DNA of 64,000 bases from Neonectria sp. B-13 (taxonomy: Eukaryota > Ascomycota > Sordariomycetes > Hypocreales > Nectriaceae): contig NOKP01000016.1 of the NCBI GenBank assembly GCA_002682825.1, positions 654,591 to 718,590 on the forward strand, written 5' to 3'. Below are positions 1-11,834 of the stretch, piece by piece; position 1 is the first letter of the stretch; each line of letters starts with the position of its first letter. The notes under the pieces are model-generated. The model did not search any database. It saw only the letters and a list, made by a program, of their open reading frames with translations, and was not told where the DNA came from. A program made the position numbers and the translations under genes.

Positions 1-523
1 TGAATACTATTGTTGGATGCTTGGCGGAGCAATAATCTCGCTGACTCTTGAACTCAATCTAATATTAAGTAATGGGCCGAGTCCAGCGAGCGTCCAACTC
101 TGACATGCGGAGTTTTTGAAGGCGGACTCGTGACAAAGCTTTAGCTAGCGCGAACTGCTATAAAAACCAACATGTGCTTAAATTTTGTTGCGACGTAACG
201 CTCTCCAACTAACTGTACATTACACACTGCAACATAATCATGTCATACCTGAATCTGTTGCACTTGACTTTTCATGAGCCCGATAGTGACCCGATAGTGA
301 TCTCATGAGGTTCTCGAAACGAATGTCTTTGCCACTCGGTTCATCTAAAGCTATGTAAACCCATCTTCTTGAAGCCGTATTGACAATCAGCGGAAGCTGA
401 ACTCAGCATCTGAACCGCCAGCGCTGCATCAGCGTGCTTCTCCGCGTTACGATGGTAGCGCTAGAGATTTTGCCGGCAATTGATCGCCCACCTAACTCTG
501 TAGTAGAGCCCCCAACATTCATC
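1..523. other. Left-edge intergenic DNA
   Basis: No coding region is supported here. The stretch lies downstream of the sugar permease gene, whose stop codon is at 524-526 on the minus strand, and probably holds its 3' UTR and terminator region. No RNA gene or repeat was seen. Confidence 0.5.
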
Positions 524-2467
524 CTAAACCCTCTTTTCCACATGCTCATGCTCCTCAGCATTAACAACAACATTCTCATCATCTAACTTGCCTGCCCGGA
601 TATGTTCTGCCTTCTCCTTGTCAAAAAGGACAGCAATCTCCTCCAGGGCTTTGCCCTTTGTCTCGAGAAACCAACCATAGGCGATAAAGCTCTCGACTGC
701 AAGGATGCCGACGTAAACGAGGTAATACTTCCATCCGATACTGTCGAGACCAATGGGATTAACTATCAGAAATTGTTAATCAGCGCTGGTCCTTTGGAAT
801 TTATATCGTGGAGGGCGATGCATACCATACTGATTGACGAAAACAGCGGCCTTGGTTGAGAAAACATATGTCGCCATTCCTTTCGCACGGATAGAGAAGG
901 GTAGGATCTCAACTGAGTATGCAACAGCAAGCGGAGACATGCCAACGTTATAGAAGGCTCCGTATAGGAAGATCATTACCATGACGGCAATACCTGCGGC
1001 ACTAGCTCCGGTGTCATGGAATCTAGCCGAGGCGACAGTCCATGCAATGAAGATGGTCAGCATACCGATTGTCGACACTCGGAAAAGAATGCGGCGGCCA
1101 AGTCGTTCGACGAAGAAAGCCGTAGTCAGAGCAAGCGCGAAGTTATACACGTTGAGCAGACCATTGACGAGAGCTTGGGTGTCCTTGTTGGTAATGCCGA
1201 CGGAATCCATGATGCGGGCGAGGTCTGTTACAACATGGTGTGACACCGGTCAGCGACATTCATTGGGGTTGGTATGAACGATAAAGCGAGGATCCACGTA
1301 CAATATGAAATTAATCCATTTCCGCTCCACTGGCTCATAAGGCCCATGCAAACTACAAGGAACATCCTATACCGGTTCCCAGGTGTGCTCACCATCGACT
1401 TCCAGGTGGTTGAGCCAGAAGCTGAAGGGAGAAGGCAGCAAGTCAGTAAAATGATTTTACCTCAACAAAAGCAAAGTTGACAGCAATGGGTGGGGTCCTT
1501 ACACCGCTCGAGGTCGATAGCTGCTCGAATCTCCCGGTATTCAAGCTTGACTAGCTCAGTCTCTTCACCATTTCCGTGATATCGCGTGAGAGCGGCAAGG
1601 GCTTCATTGTCGCGATCCTTCGAGACCAGCCATCTTGGGGATTCTGGGAGAAACCAAATGGCACATAGCTGGACGACGCTAGGACCCATCTGCAAGAGTG
1701 AGGGGAGACGCCAAGACCAGTCGCTGTTCATTTCTCTGGTTCCGAAGGTAATCCAGGCGGCGGCGATACTACCGACAGACCAGCTGGAGAGCCAGGAATT
1801 AGTACAAGCCCGACCCTGGGACAGCACAGCCAAAGCAGATACAGATGTAGACCTACCAAGTGTTACAGATGGCCGTGATAGTCACACGGTCCTTGGGGTG
1901 CGACAGCTCAGTGACCAAGCTAGGAGCGGCGGTGGTGGCAAAAGACAGGCCGAAGCCGAGCAAGAATCTACTGGCGATGAACATGGCCAGGCTGACGCTC
2001 ATGGCCTGGATCACGGAGCCAATTAGCATGATTATACTGCCGACAGTGATTCCCCAGCGACGGCCATAGCGGTCAGCAACCCAAGGTGCGATGGGTGTAG
2101 AACAAATGCTGCCAAGGGCCATGATGGCGCTCATCAAACCCAGTTTTGCGCCGCGGGGATAGTCGAAATATTCGTCAAAGTAGGATACAGTCTGAAGAGA
2201 GTTGAGAAGTGAACCGTCGTAACCACTTGTCGCATAGGAGCAGACGGCGCCGGGGAAGAGAAACAGATAGAGGCGACGGCGGGCAGGGCAGCGATACCAC
2301 GGAGGCGCCTCTCGGGCAAGCTGATCAACGCCCCCAGGCTGGTATGTCGCCTGGCCACTCTCAACAGAGGAACACTCCTTACGAGCGCGGCGAGCCTCTT
2401 GGTCTTGACGGGGTGCTGGCAAGCGCTGCCGGATGGTGTTGAGGAGGACGACCATGATAGACAACAA
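524..2467 (-). CDS. MFS sugar permease, lactose/cellobiose type
   Basis: Predicted proton-coupled sugar importer of the plasma membrane (sugar porter family, fungal lactose-permease-like group). Five exons rebuilt: 2467-1857, 1783-1503, 1421-1302, 1224-826 and 762-524, giving 549 aa, the usual size for a 12-helix sugar porter. Visible marks: the GYDGSLLNSLQ segment of helix 1, the cytoplasmic loop DRYGRRWG after helix 2, the PESPRWL motif after helix 6, the QWSGNGLISYY motif of helix 7, the ERLGRR loop and the PFSIRAKG / ETKGK sugar-porter signatures near the end. A second ATG four codons downstream is also possible. It is divergent from an intracellular GH3 glucosidase, which suggests the pair imports and hydrolyses a disaccharide such as cellobiose or lactose; the substrate is inference. 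The frame is intact. Confidence 0.9.
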
Positions 2468-3751
2468 GCGAGTCGTCTGAAGAGAAAGGTAAGGGTTTGA
2501 GGAAATGCTTTATCCGGAGAGGAGGGAGGAGTGAAGCTGGATACCAAACAAATTCTAAGATGAATCTGGAGTTCTCAGACGATCTTTAAGTAGTTTCCAG
2601 GCAGTCGTAGTGGTTAGGCAAAGATGAAAGGGAGCAGAGAATAACGAATCCAGCTGGGGTCAAGAACAACGCCACAAGTCGGGGTAAGTATGACACAAGT
2701 CGCTCAAACGTGGACCGCTGTCCACTGCAGAGATGCTGTCGGCCAAGTTACTTACTTCAAAGCTGGGTACTAGGCTCTTGGCTGAGGGAGGATGAAGCAA
2801 CTCAGGTCGGGGCAGAGATTACACGACAACCAGGATCCCCAGCCAGCAGACCACTACCCCGAGGCACTAGACACTAGCTAGACACATGGGGGATGGTGTG
2901 ATAATCGCCCCGGTGGGGATATGCAGTCCCCCATGGGGATTGACTTTGCTCTCTGCAGCCATTCGTTCGGTTGGAGTGAGACTGGTTGGTTATCCCAATT
3001 CCTCACCATGGCTAGTCCAGGGATTCCCCGCACAGGTGTAACAGAAAACACGGCAATCTATGGGACACATATCAATCATGTAGTTTTTCAAAGGTAATGA
3101 GAAATAGGACAAGTGTTATATGCATCCTACATTCAATGCTGATGCTCTCATTCCAGTCGAGATGCAAGGAGCGCTGCGCATAGACATGCATAAGCCAATG
3201 ACTCGTGTATCTATGCAGTGGTACTGTGACCATGAACTCCATCCTCGGTACTCTAGAGCCAGGTGAAATCTTGATTCAAAAGGCGGAGAGTTCTCCACGA
3301 TGCCAGAGTCTGTGACATGGGACCATTAACCGGGATCCGGAACTCGACAGGGGGCTTCGGGGCAGATCCAGATGCTTCCCCCTAGCGGCTCTCCAGTATG
3401 GCGAGCTTGGCCAATGGGCAGAGATGGCTCGGGGGAGTCCAGAACATTGCCCCGAGTGTGACTAGGATCTAGCTCGCAACCATACTTCAAAAGTCTTGGC
3501 AGGTCCCGTATCAGAAGCTAGTGGTGGAGCAGCCGACCAGAACACGACGAACTCTGAACGAGATCCACGACTTGGCCGTAGGCTAAGGGAGTCGTATGCT
3601 CCATAGTCAACTATTCTTTTTACTTAATTGTCAGCTGTCCACCCCGAGAGAGAACTGCGTTCCTCGCACCGTCCTCGTCATTGCACTGTCAATCTGTCGT
3701 CGTTCCCATTCTCCTGGCTTTCACCCTACCTCTGCGAAAACTGTCGCCATA
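2468..3751. promoter_or_regulatory. Divergent promoter between sugar permease and GH3 glucosidase
   Basis: A 1.28-kb region shared by two outward-facing genes. It contains matches to the CreA/Cre1 consensus SYGGRG: CCCCAG at 2837-2842, CCCCGG at 2908-2913 and GTGGGG at 2913-2918. It also contains a perfect palindrome CCCCATGGGG at 2929-2938 and an inverted CGG pair with 3-nt spacer, CGGGATCCG, at 3331-3339, the layout bound by some Zn2Cys6 dimers. CreA-mediated glucose repression of such modules is established in other fungi; occupancy here is inference. Confidence 0.45.
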
Positions 3752-6623
3752 ATGGTCGCACAGTCTGCTTTGGTCGACATCGATGTCGACGCCCTCGTCA
3801 GCCAGCTCACGCTGGACGAGAAGATTCAGCTTCTCAGCGGCCAGGGCTCTTTCAAGACCACGGGCCTCCCGGTCCGCGGGATCCCAAGCATCACTGTGAG
3901 TTTTGAATTGGCCACTGGAAGCTGTGGCAGCCCCATTCACGCCAGGAACAAGCTGCTGAACCTCGATGTTCCCGTAACTAGACCTCAGATGGGCCGCATG
4001 GCCTCCGTGGTGCGCGAAAGTTCGATCGTGTAAGTGCTCTTTCCTGTCTTTGGCCAACTTCTGTGGCCTCATCCATGAGTCGACCTGTGTAGGAGAGGTG
4101 ACTGATGAAACCATTCAGGTCCCCAGTATCCTGCTACCCTCCGCCACGGCCATGGGTGCTACGTTCGACGTCGACCTGATGCATCGCATCGGGAACTTGC
4201 TCGGAGACGAAGCCCTCCACAAGAACGTGCATGTCTTGCTAGCGCCGACCGTCTGTCTTCAGCGCTCGCCACTCATGGGTCGCGGTTTCGAAGCGTTTGC
4301 CGAAGACCCTATCCTCAGCGGCTTAATAGCCTCGGCCTACATCAACGGCATACAGGAACGTGGCGTTGCCGCCTGCATCAAGCACTACGCTGCACATGAC
4401 CAGTCAACAATGTCAATCGAGGACAATGTTCAAATGACTGAGAGAACCTTGCGAGAGCTACATCTACTCCCCTTCCAGCTGGCCTGCCGCCATTCCGATC
4501 CCTGGTCTATCATGACCTCATATAACAAGATCAACGGCATCCACTCCAGCGAAGATCCGCTATTGCTACGGCAGATCCTCCGCGAGGAATGGGGCTTTGA
4601 CGGTCTTGTGATGAGCGACTGGTGGGGGACATATAGCACTCCGGAATCTATCAACGCTGGCCTGGACCTTGAGATGCCCGGGCCTACCCAGTTCAGGGGC
4701 AAGCTGCTTGAAATCGCCGTTAACACCCGCAAAGTTTCCCACAGGGCCGTCGACGCAGCAACGAGAAATGTGTTGAATTTTGTCAAGAAGGTCACGACAG
4801 CGGCAGAGCCGTGGGCTGGTGATCCATCGGCTGCGAATACTTCAGAGAACCGCGCCCTCGTTCGCAAGCTTGTCGCCGACAGCATTGTCCTCCTCAAGAA
4901 CGACGAGGGAACACTTCCAATCATGGACAGGAAAGTTAAGTCCTATGGCCTGATTGGCGACCACTTCAAACTCCCCGCCCTCTCCGGAGGTGGTAGCGCC
5001 GAAGGCGACCCTTACTACTCGGTAACCCCATACGATGCCATTGTTGAAGCTGTCGGGAAGGAAAAAGTCACCTATACTCCTGGCCTTTACAGTAAGTACC
5101 AGTTGCACAAAATCATACCTGTGTCATTGAATCGGCGGTCTAGCTGACCTCGTTACTGCAGCGTTCAAGTTTGTCCCTTTTTTGAAACATCTCAACCAGC
5201 CAGGCACAAGCGACCACGGCTGGTGGGTGGACATCTATGGCGAGAATCCAGATCGTGTCCCTGATGCTGAGCCGGTCTACTCGACGGCCACTGACAAGGA
5301 CTTGATCGACGTACCTGAAAGCCTCCACAAAACCTTACCGCACAAGTATTTTGTCCGAGCACGAGCTACATTCACGCCAGAAGCTTCAGCCCTCTTCCGT
5401 TTCGGCTTCAGTGTCGCTGGTAAGGGAAAAGTCAAGCTTGACAACAAGGACGTTATCGATCTTTGGATTGATCAACCGCCCAAGACGGATGACACGCCGT
5501 GCTTTAATCGGTTATCCATGGAGCGTTTCCACGATATGTATGTGCAGAAGGGCAAGACGATCGACATGGAGGTCTTGATGGTTAACGAGGATGTCGGTGG
5601 CGGCGTTGGAACGGCTTTCACCTTGGCCGGCCGTCTGGGCGGCTATGAGGTCCTTGCGCCGGAGCAAGGCCTTGCAGATGCGTTAAGGATCGCACGGTCG
5701 GTCGACGTCCCCATCGTCATGGCCGGACTCTCGGCGGATTACGAAAGTGAGGCAAGCGACCGTAAACATCTCGAACTACCCCCTGCAGCAGACCAGCTGG
5801 TGCATGCAGTCCTTGACGCCAACCCTAATGCTGTGAGTATGAACTATATATCCTTCACTCCGTACGCCAGTTTCTGTTGATGCGCGTGTAACATTCACTG
5901 ACCCTCATCACCGCCAACCAGATTGTCGTAACCCAAGCTGGATGCCCCATTGAGATGCCTTGGGAATTCAAGACCAAGACACTCATCCATGCTTGGTATG
6001 GTGGCCAGGAGACTGGCCACGGCATAGCCGACGTCTTATTTGGCGATGTCAACCCCGCTGGCAGGCTCTCAATTACGTTCCCAAAGTCGGTCAAGCATAC
6101 ACCCACATATTTGACATTCGGGAAATCCGACTACGATATCTTATATGGCGAGGGCGTATTCATTGGTCACCGTTTCTACGAAGCCGTCGATCGAGATCCC
6201 CTTTTCTATTTCGGTTACGGCCTTTCGTACACCAAGTTTGAATACTCAGGCCTAGTTGTTCCGTCTATATTCGAGCCATCAGCAGGTCACGAGGTGACTG
6301 TCTCAGTCAACGTGAAGAACATCGGCTCGTACGATGGCGCCGAGGTCATCCAGCTTTACATGCACGATCCCGAGAGCGCAGTCCAGCGGCCGGCGAGGGA
6401 GCTCAAGGCCTTCGCGAAGGTGTACCTGGCAGTAGGCGAGACAACGACGGTCTCACTCAAGCTCGACAAGTACTCCCTCTCGTTCTGGTCCCAAGAGGAC
6501 GGGCAGTGGAAGGCCGAGAAGGGCGACTTCGAGGTTATCATTGCCACCAGTGCCAATCCCAAGGATGAGGTCTTGCGCAAGAGTTTCAAGCTACCGCACA
6601 ACTTCTTTTGGCTCGGGATATGA
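3752..6623 (+). CDS. GH3 beta-glucosidase with PA14 domain, intracellular type
   Basis: Predicted beta-glucosidase hydrolysing terminal beta-glucosides such as cellobiose. Exons 3752-3895, 3982-4029, 4119-5091, 5162-5832 and 5922-6623 sum to 845 aa, normal for the GH3 group with an inserted PA14 domain. The first ATG of the conserved frame gives MVAQSALVDIDVDALVSQLT with no signal peptide, so the enzyme is expected to be cytosolic. Visible parts: DGPHGLRGARKFDR restored only by using the acceptor at 3981; the nucleophile Asp in GLVMSDWWGTYS (about 4610); the (alpha/beta)6 sandwich start with LLKND; a PA14 domain around 5340-5620; and the C-terminal fibronectin III-like domain with FGYGLSYTKFEYS. 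Its partner is the divergent permease, consistent with uptake followed by intracellular cleavage. Confidence 0.93.
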
Positions 6624-7337
6624 GTTGAATATGACTGTTGCCATTGAGCTGGGACGAAAGAGATAAACTTAGATCCAACTTGCCCGTAATTTAGATAGTG
6701 TCTATGTTGTCGGAACAGCTACTTAGTAATGTTGTATATTCACCGCTTGCCCAGGATGAGATAGTAGAGATCACCCGCATTGAAATTCCGTTTGAACCTG
6801 TACTGATCAATCCCTTTCTAGGTGATGAGCCAAACTCTGCCTGATCAGCCAATGCGCCACCACCCCCGATTTGTGATATTCCACTACGCCTACCTTATTG
6901 AGATCGCCATCTTTGACCTCTAGAACTCTTTCCTCGAGGGAGAAAAAGAGAGTCACCTGTTTTGACTGTTCGTACATGTAAGTCTCATACGTGATCCTCG
7001 GGCTACCTTCGATACAATACCTGAGGAAGTGTGGGCTAACCTCAAATCGAGGTGGTTGAGTATTAGCATGGAACAGGCACCAGCCGCGTGTATGTTCATC
7101 TCAACTTATTCGACCACAATTCAAAAGTCTCCGCTGATCCATAATGTACTGCATGTTCCGAGGTTGCCAAGATGAAGGCTGGCGGAGGTTGGTCGGGTGA
7201 CTTTCAAGGCAACAGCGCGTGCAATGCCACGTAACGAATCATCAAATGAGGCACAGCCATAAAGAATTTATATTCACGCATAGTAGTGTTGGTTGCATGA
7301 ACCTAACAAGTAATGTGTTCCCAAGCAGTTCGCAGTC
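6624..7337. other. Intergenic region downstream of GH3 gene
   Basis: No convincing coding potential on either strand. It should contain the GH3 3' UTR and the upstream region of the F-box fragment. No repeat or RNA gene was recognised. Confidence 0.5.
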
Positions 7338-7700
7338 ATGGGTGCACTTCACGATGGTCTCCAAACTCCCGAAATCCTCTTGTTTATCTTCCTGAGCGCG
7401 GACATGAGGACGCTGCTCATATCCGCACAACGGGTTTGTCACCAGTGGCATCAGATCATCGCTACGTCATATTCGATTCAACAGCACCTCTTCCTGCAGC
7501 CGGCTCCGGATTCGGAGCCCATCACCTTCAACCCTCCCAGTCCGGTCGTTCACCCGCTGTAGCTTCACTTCCACTCGAGGCGGCACCATCATCGCCTTCG
7601 CATCCGTCAGCGATGACGGAGTCTTCGAGGACGAAAACTCCGAGGACGAAGACTCCGAGGATGAAGACTCCGTGCCGGAGCCTTTTCCGTGGATTTTGTA
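7338..7700 (+). pseudogene. F-box protein N-terminal fragment
   Basis: The open frame 7338-7562 (74 aa) begins MGALHDGLQTPEILLFIFLS and carries the F-box core DMRTLLISAQRVCHQW, as in the large fungal F-box family whose members are usually several hundred residues long. It stops after NPPSPVVHPL, where relatives continue into a conserved proline-rich junction and a long C-terminal part. After a +1 frame change an acidic run follows, ending at a stop near 7700. I read this as a truncated copy rather than a complete gene. It could be a short functional F-box protein if the frame change is a sequence error. Confidence 0.5.
7626..7670 (+). repeat. 15-bp tandem repeat, three copies
   Basis: Three near-identical 15-bp units of the type GAGGACGAAGACTCC follow each other directly. 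In one frame they encode repeated EDEDS. They lie in the degenerate tail of the F-box fragment and differ at only two positions between units. Confidence 0.75.
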
Positions 7701-7930
7701 GGGGGCGGGTCGTCCACATTAACCATCTCATAATCGTCCTGCATCCATCCTCCCCGTGATAGTCGACCGTCAGCCTGCGTGGTTGTGAGACTAACGCATG
7801 CTCCCAGCTGCCGTTTAAGTCGCTGTGCCACATGGGCAAGAGGAGGATATAGTTGTGCTCTTAGGTTTCAATTGAAGAGTATGTCAGTCATCGAGGCTAT
7901 TGAACAATGGACTCCCAAGTCACGCACATG

Positions 7931-8165
7931 CACTTGATATAATATATATTAGATAAAAAAACATAAAGATATACAAAATATGAACTAAAAATTTTCAATT
8001 TTAAATAATAGATAATACTACTATAAATATAAAAGAAGAATTATATAATTTTTTATTTAACTAATTTATTTATTAAATCTAGCTAGTATACTTTTAGACT
8101 AAGTTAGTAAAGCGCTATTTTAATAATATACAACATTTAAATCTAAATCCGGCTAGTGTATGATT
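7931..8165. other. AT-rich island
   Basis: A roughly 235-bp block made almost entirely of A and T, with abrupt borders against normal DNA. It has no coding potential. Such blocks in ascomycetes often mark repeats mutated by repeat-induced point mutation, but the original element cannot be recognised. Confidence 0.7.
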
Positions 8166-8288
8166 TTATTCGTTCGTCCCCCTATGAAGACTCATTTAGT
8201 CCCCCTTCTCTTTCTCCATCCATCTCTCATATCTTTATCCGCATGCTTAACTCTATGTTTATCTCTCTTTTACCGTTGGTTGGAAAAC

Positions 8289-10614
8289 ATGGAACCGTCG
8301 TCTCCGCCTTCCCCTTCAGAGGGCGCCTCCCAGTTCCCAGTGCGGCGTCGGGTCTTACAGGCCTGCACTAATTGCCGAGCTCGCAAGACACGATGCGACG
8401 CGTCCAAGCCCAAATGTAGCTTGTGCATGTCGCAGAACGTCGAGTGCGAGTACAAGGACTCGCAGCAGCTGCGAATTGAACCCAACACAAGGGTCCTGCT
8501 GGATCGCATCCAGCTGCTGGAGGACCGCCTGCTGTCATCACCGGTCTTCATGGCGTCGCAGGCTGACACGCGCAATTCCATGCCACTGCCGGTCTCTCAG
8601 TCTCATCGGCCAACGATCACACCGCTTCCGGGGTTAGCAACGCCTCCGCCGGCTGCAAACGTTGGTGACACTGACATACCTGACACCGTCGACTCCAGCA
8701 CCGCTGCTCCCGCCGACTTTCCCTATCCCTTGTCTCATACGGCCAATGCGAACCATGTGCTCAACTGGCCCATAGTACAGCAACTCTTCTCCTCTACTCA
8801 GGCGGCAAAAGAGCCTTCGCTTCCTTCTCAACCCGGCCGTGACCATCATTCACGTGCTGCCACGGACATCTTTTTCAGCCCCGGATCTACCCCGCGCAGT
8901 TCCTTGGATGACCGCCCTGCCGATTCATGGAGGCTCTTCAAGGACCAGGCCCTTCCTGACTCCTGTGATTCCACCGAATACAAGGACATGGTCTTGGCTT
9001 TCTTTGCCGACGTCAATGTCTTTTTTCCCTTGCTTTCTTTCGGGCAAGTTGTCGGCCACTTCGAACGCGTTGTCGAGGCTGAGCTGCATGGCGGTGAATG
9101 TCAATTCTTGGACCTTTCACCTGCCCAGTACTGTCTCTTGCTCCTGGTCCTTTGTCTAGGCTCCTTTGTTCGTCGTGGCGGAGCCCTCGTGAGACTTCGG
9201 GACCACAGTAGCCAGTCCCCTCCTTCTCTACGGCCAGATCACCATCCACCTTCATACACTTTAGACCAATGTTTGTGGCGAAAGGCACAACTTCTACTCG
9301 GCCATGTCTCTTCAGATGTCACCATCGAGGCCGCTCAGTGCACTATGCTGGCAAGGTAGGCCATGTTTTGAGCTGCTCGTCATTTCCCCCCAACCATAAT
9401 TGACCGAAATCTCCCAACTGACTAGCTTTTCCGCCTAGTATATACATGGGAGCTCTTGGCCGGGTGTCTGATTCTTTTCACTGGTCTCATACCACCTCCG
9501 TAAAATGTGCAACCCTTATGAAGAGGTTCAACGTCTTCCCCAGCTTCCGGACTTTTATGCTGATGCTAATGCAAAGCACAGAGCCTGGATTGACCCTCTT
9601 GAACCCGATACCTGTCCCGAAGAGTTTCGTCGTCTCTACTGGGTGGCCTTTATATACGAAGGCGATTTCATGTCTGAAGTGTCCATTACACTACCCTCAG
9701 GCATGGCCCGTTACGAAGACTTGGTCCCCTACCCCACACAAGCGATCCCGACTGGTAAGGAACCTCTTTGTCCGATACCTGGTCTCGACAATCGCACAGG
9801 CGGTGATCTTCGTGCACATGATAACGAAGAGCTTGTCGCTTTCCAAGTCAGCACCAACGCCGCTATCCGTCGGCTTTTGAATAGGGTGCATAGCATGGTG
9901 TACGATAGCAACGACCATTTCCGCATGACCCGCATTGAGTACGTTAAGTGGCTTCTGCGCGTTTCGGAAGACTTCTGGGCCTACCATGATACCATCTACC
10001 GCAACCTCCCTGGTTTCCTCCTCGTCAGCCAGCCCCCCGCGGAGCAGTCCAGGCTCGACTCAGCTCAGCTTTCGGGATTCTCAAGGTTCGGAGGCCTTTA
10101 CAACAACCCATGGAACGTCTTGCGACTCCAAGGTCGGTATTATGCCGCCCAGCACATCATTCACAGGCCGTTCATTGACTACGTGCTCCTCAACATGGAC
10201 CACATCGAGACTCACCCTGACAGGGACGCCATCTTACAAAAATGCGGCTTATGTCTCGAAGGCTGCAAAGGATTCTTTTCCGTGTTCAATGTTGAAGAAG
10301 CAAATAGCCTCACTTGTCTATTCGCAACTGGTATGGCGTAAGTGATATATGTCCTGAACATCTCCTTTGGAAAGCCCTCGTTGGAATCCCTCCTTCTAAC
10401 TTTTTGACGAACTTTTACGTACCTTATCATCCTACGAGTTGCAACGATGTGCGCTATATTTCGAGGCGTTCTCCCCAAAGATATCGAACAAACAATCGTT
10501 GCCGGCAAGAGAAACCTCGTCATGTTCAGTGTCAGCATTGCCGAGTTTCAACACCATCTGCAACTCCTCGATACCCTAGACTCAGCTTGTAGTGGATCAA
10601 GAGGAATGGCATGA
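8289..10614 (+). CDS. Zn2Cys6 fungal transcription factor
   Basis: Predicted nuclear regulator. The binuclear cluster sits at about residues 25-53: ACTNCRARKTRCDASKPKC followed by SLC and six residues to the last Cys, then a short coiled segment VLLDRIQLLEDRLL. A fungal-specific regulatory domain follows, with RRLYWVAFIYEGDF and ITLPSGMARYEDLVPYP. Exons 8289-9355, 9439-9499, 9544-10330 and 10439-10614 give 696 aa. The second intron (9500-9543) would be only 44 nt (GTAAAA...CCCCAG); without it the frame breaks, so a one-base indel is the alternative. The chosen ATG precedes MEPSSPPSPSEG; an upstream in-frame ATG at 8160 would add an unlikely hydrophobic leader. It may control the nearby permease/GH3 pair, but that is inference from position only. 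Confidence 0.85.
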
Positions 10615-11834
10615 TATATTGGTCTTTCAGCCCGAGTTACGGGAACCATGAGTGGTATTGAAAAGTTCTGCAAGTCACTTCTCCATCCAAAGCTACAGAA
10701 AGGTGCCAGGTCTACATAGATATAACAGGAATCGTAATAAATTGAAGCTTAAGAAGGTATATAAAAGAAGGCAGATTCTAGATATTAGAGGAAATATGCC
10801 CGGAGGCGCTCCAGGAGACTAAGAAGATGTCTGCATTCCTTCTCCATTCACCTGGTCCCGAGGTGGTGAAATATTTACCTGAGCGGAAAGCCGGAGGAGT
10901 CAGTCATCATGACGCACTTTTCAGTACCTCGCGGAAAGCCGGCTGCGGATGGCATGGTCCCGGCTGTTGCTCTAAGCTAGCCCCGCTGGCGTTGTGGAGC
11001 ATGACGGGGTTCTCTTGAACCGAGGCCGATCTCCTCCTCCAATCGTCATCTGCGTGAAGTTCTAGACCGGGGTGGGCCCGCGGAAAGCCGGGCGAGACGA
11101 GGCAACTAGGTTTTACTATTTGGCCTTATCTCCATCGATGCCTTTCCAACTCACGCCTGCTGTGGCTGGGCCCAATCTGCCGGACAGTGGGGCTCGGCCC
11201 TCGATACGACGGAGGAGCTTCGTCCTCGGTCCGAAGGCCACCGAGCCCCGACCAGGCTCGGCAGGTCAAACACCGAATACTTCAGCCCTTGGGCTCGTAC
11301 AGAGGGGGAAAGCTTCACGCCTTACAGTCAGATCGCCTGGTCATATCACCTTCCACCATTGGACCAGGCTCTGCCATAGACGCCTGTCCATCGGTGAAGA
11401 CATCAGTGACTCGGCAACGCTGGCAAGACTACACACGTCAAAACCACACGATGGCTCTGGTCAGGTGTAATCTGCTCTCTGGTATGGCAGATGGTGTGGT
11501 AGCACAGCAAGCGTCGCACTTCGGGGTTATGATGGCCGGACCACGTACCTGATTTGTCGCCCTCCTGATACACATACTGGACAAGTAAGTAGTTCCAGCT
11601 CCGATGCCCCTTTGAAGGAGTGTTTAGTATCACATGCATATCCCAATTATCAGATGTGAAATTTTGAGGTTTGTGAAACATGGCGGTCGTCAGGTTTGTA
11701 AAGACGGTTTTAACAGCACGAGAGATAGAAATGCTACGGAGATGAAATAAGTGTTTGTCACAGTAAAGACCATTGCATACTTTCCCTTGCAGAAGAATGG
11801 ACTTTGCCGCTTGCAACCGGTTCAAACCCGAGCC
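10615..11834. other. GC-rich structured intergenic DNA with short repeats
   Basis: No gene is supported; the overlapping open frames of 120-140 codons have no recognisable domain. The motif GCGGAAAGCCGG occurs three times (about 10882, 10932 and 11081). An inverted pair GGGGCTCGG (11189-11197) / CCGAGCCCC (11241-11249) encloses a smaller hairpin GAGGA-GCTTCG-TCCTC. This could be a decayed mobile element, but no terminal repeats or transposase are visible. Confidence 0.4.

Noticed and set aside
8160..8288. Upstream ATG adding 43 residues to the first Zn2Cys6 protein
   Set aside because: The extra segment is hydrophobic, starts at the edge of an AT-rich block and is not expected before a zinc cluster.
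11072..11552. Two overlapping plus-strand frames of 121-132 codons
   Set aside because: No recognisable domain, GC-biased composition and repeats suggest non-coding DNA.
11800..11830. GGTTCAAACCCGAGCC resembling a tRNA T-arm
   Set aside because: No acceptor stem, D-arm or anticodon arm could be paired at proper distances.
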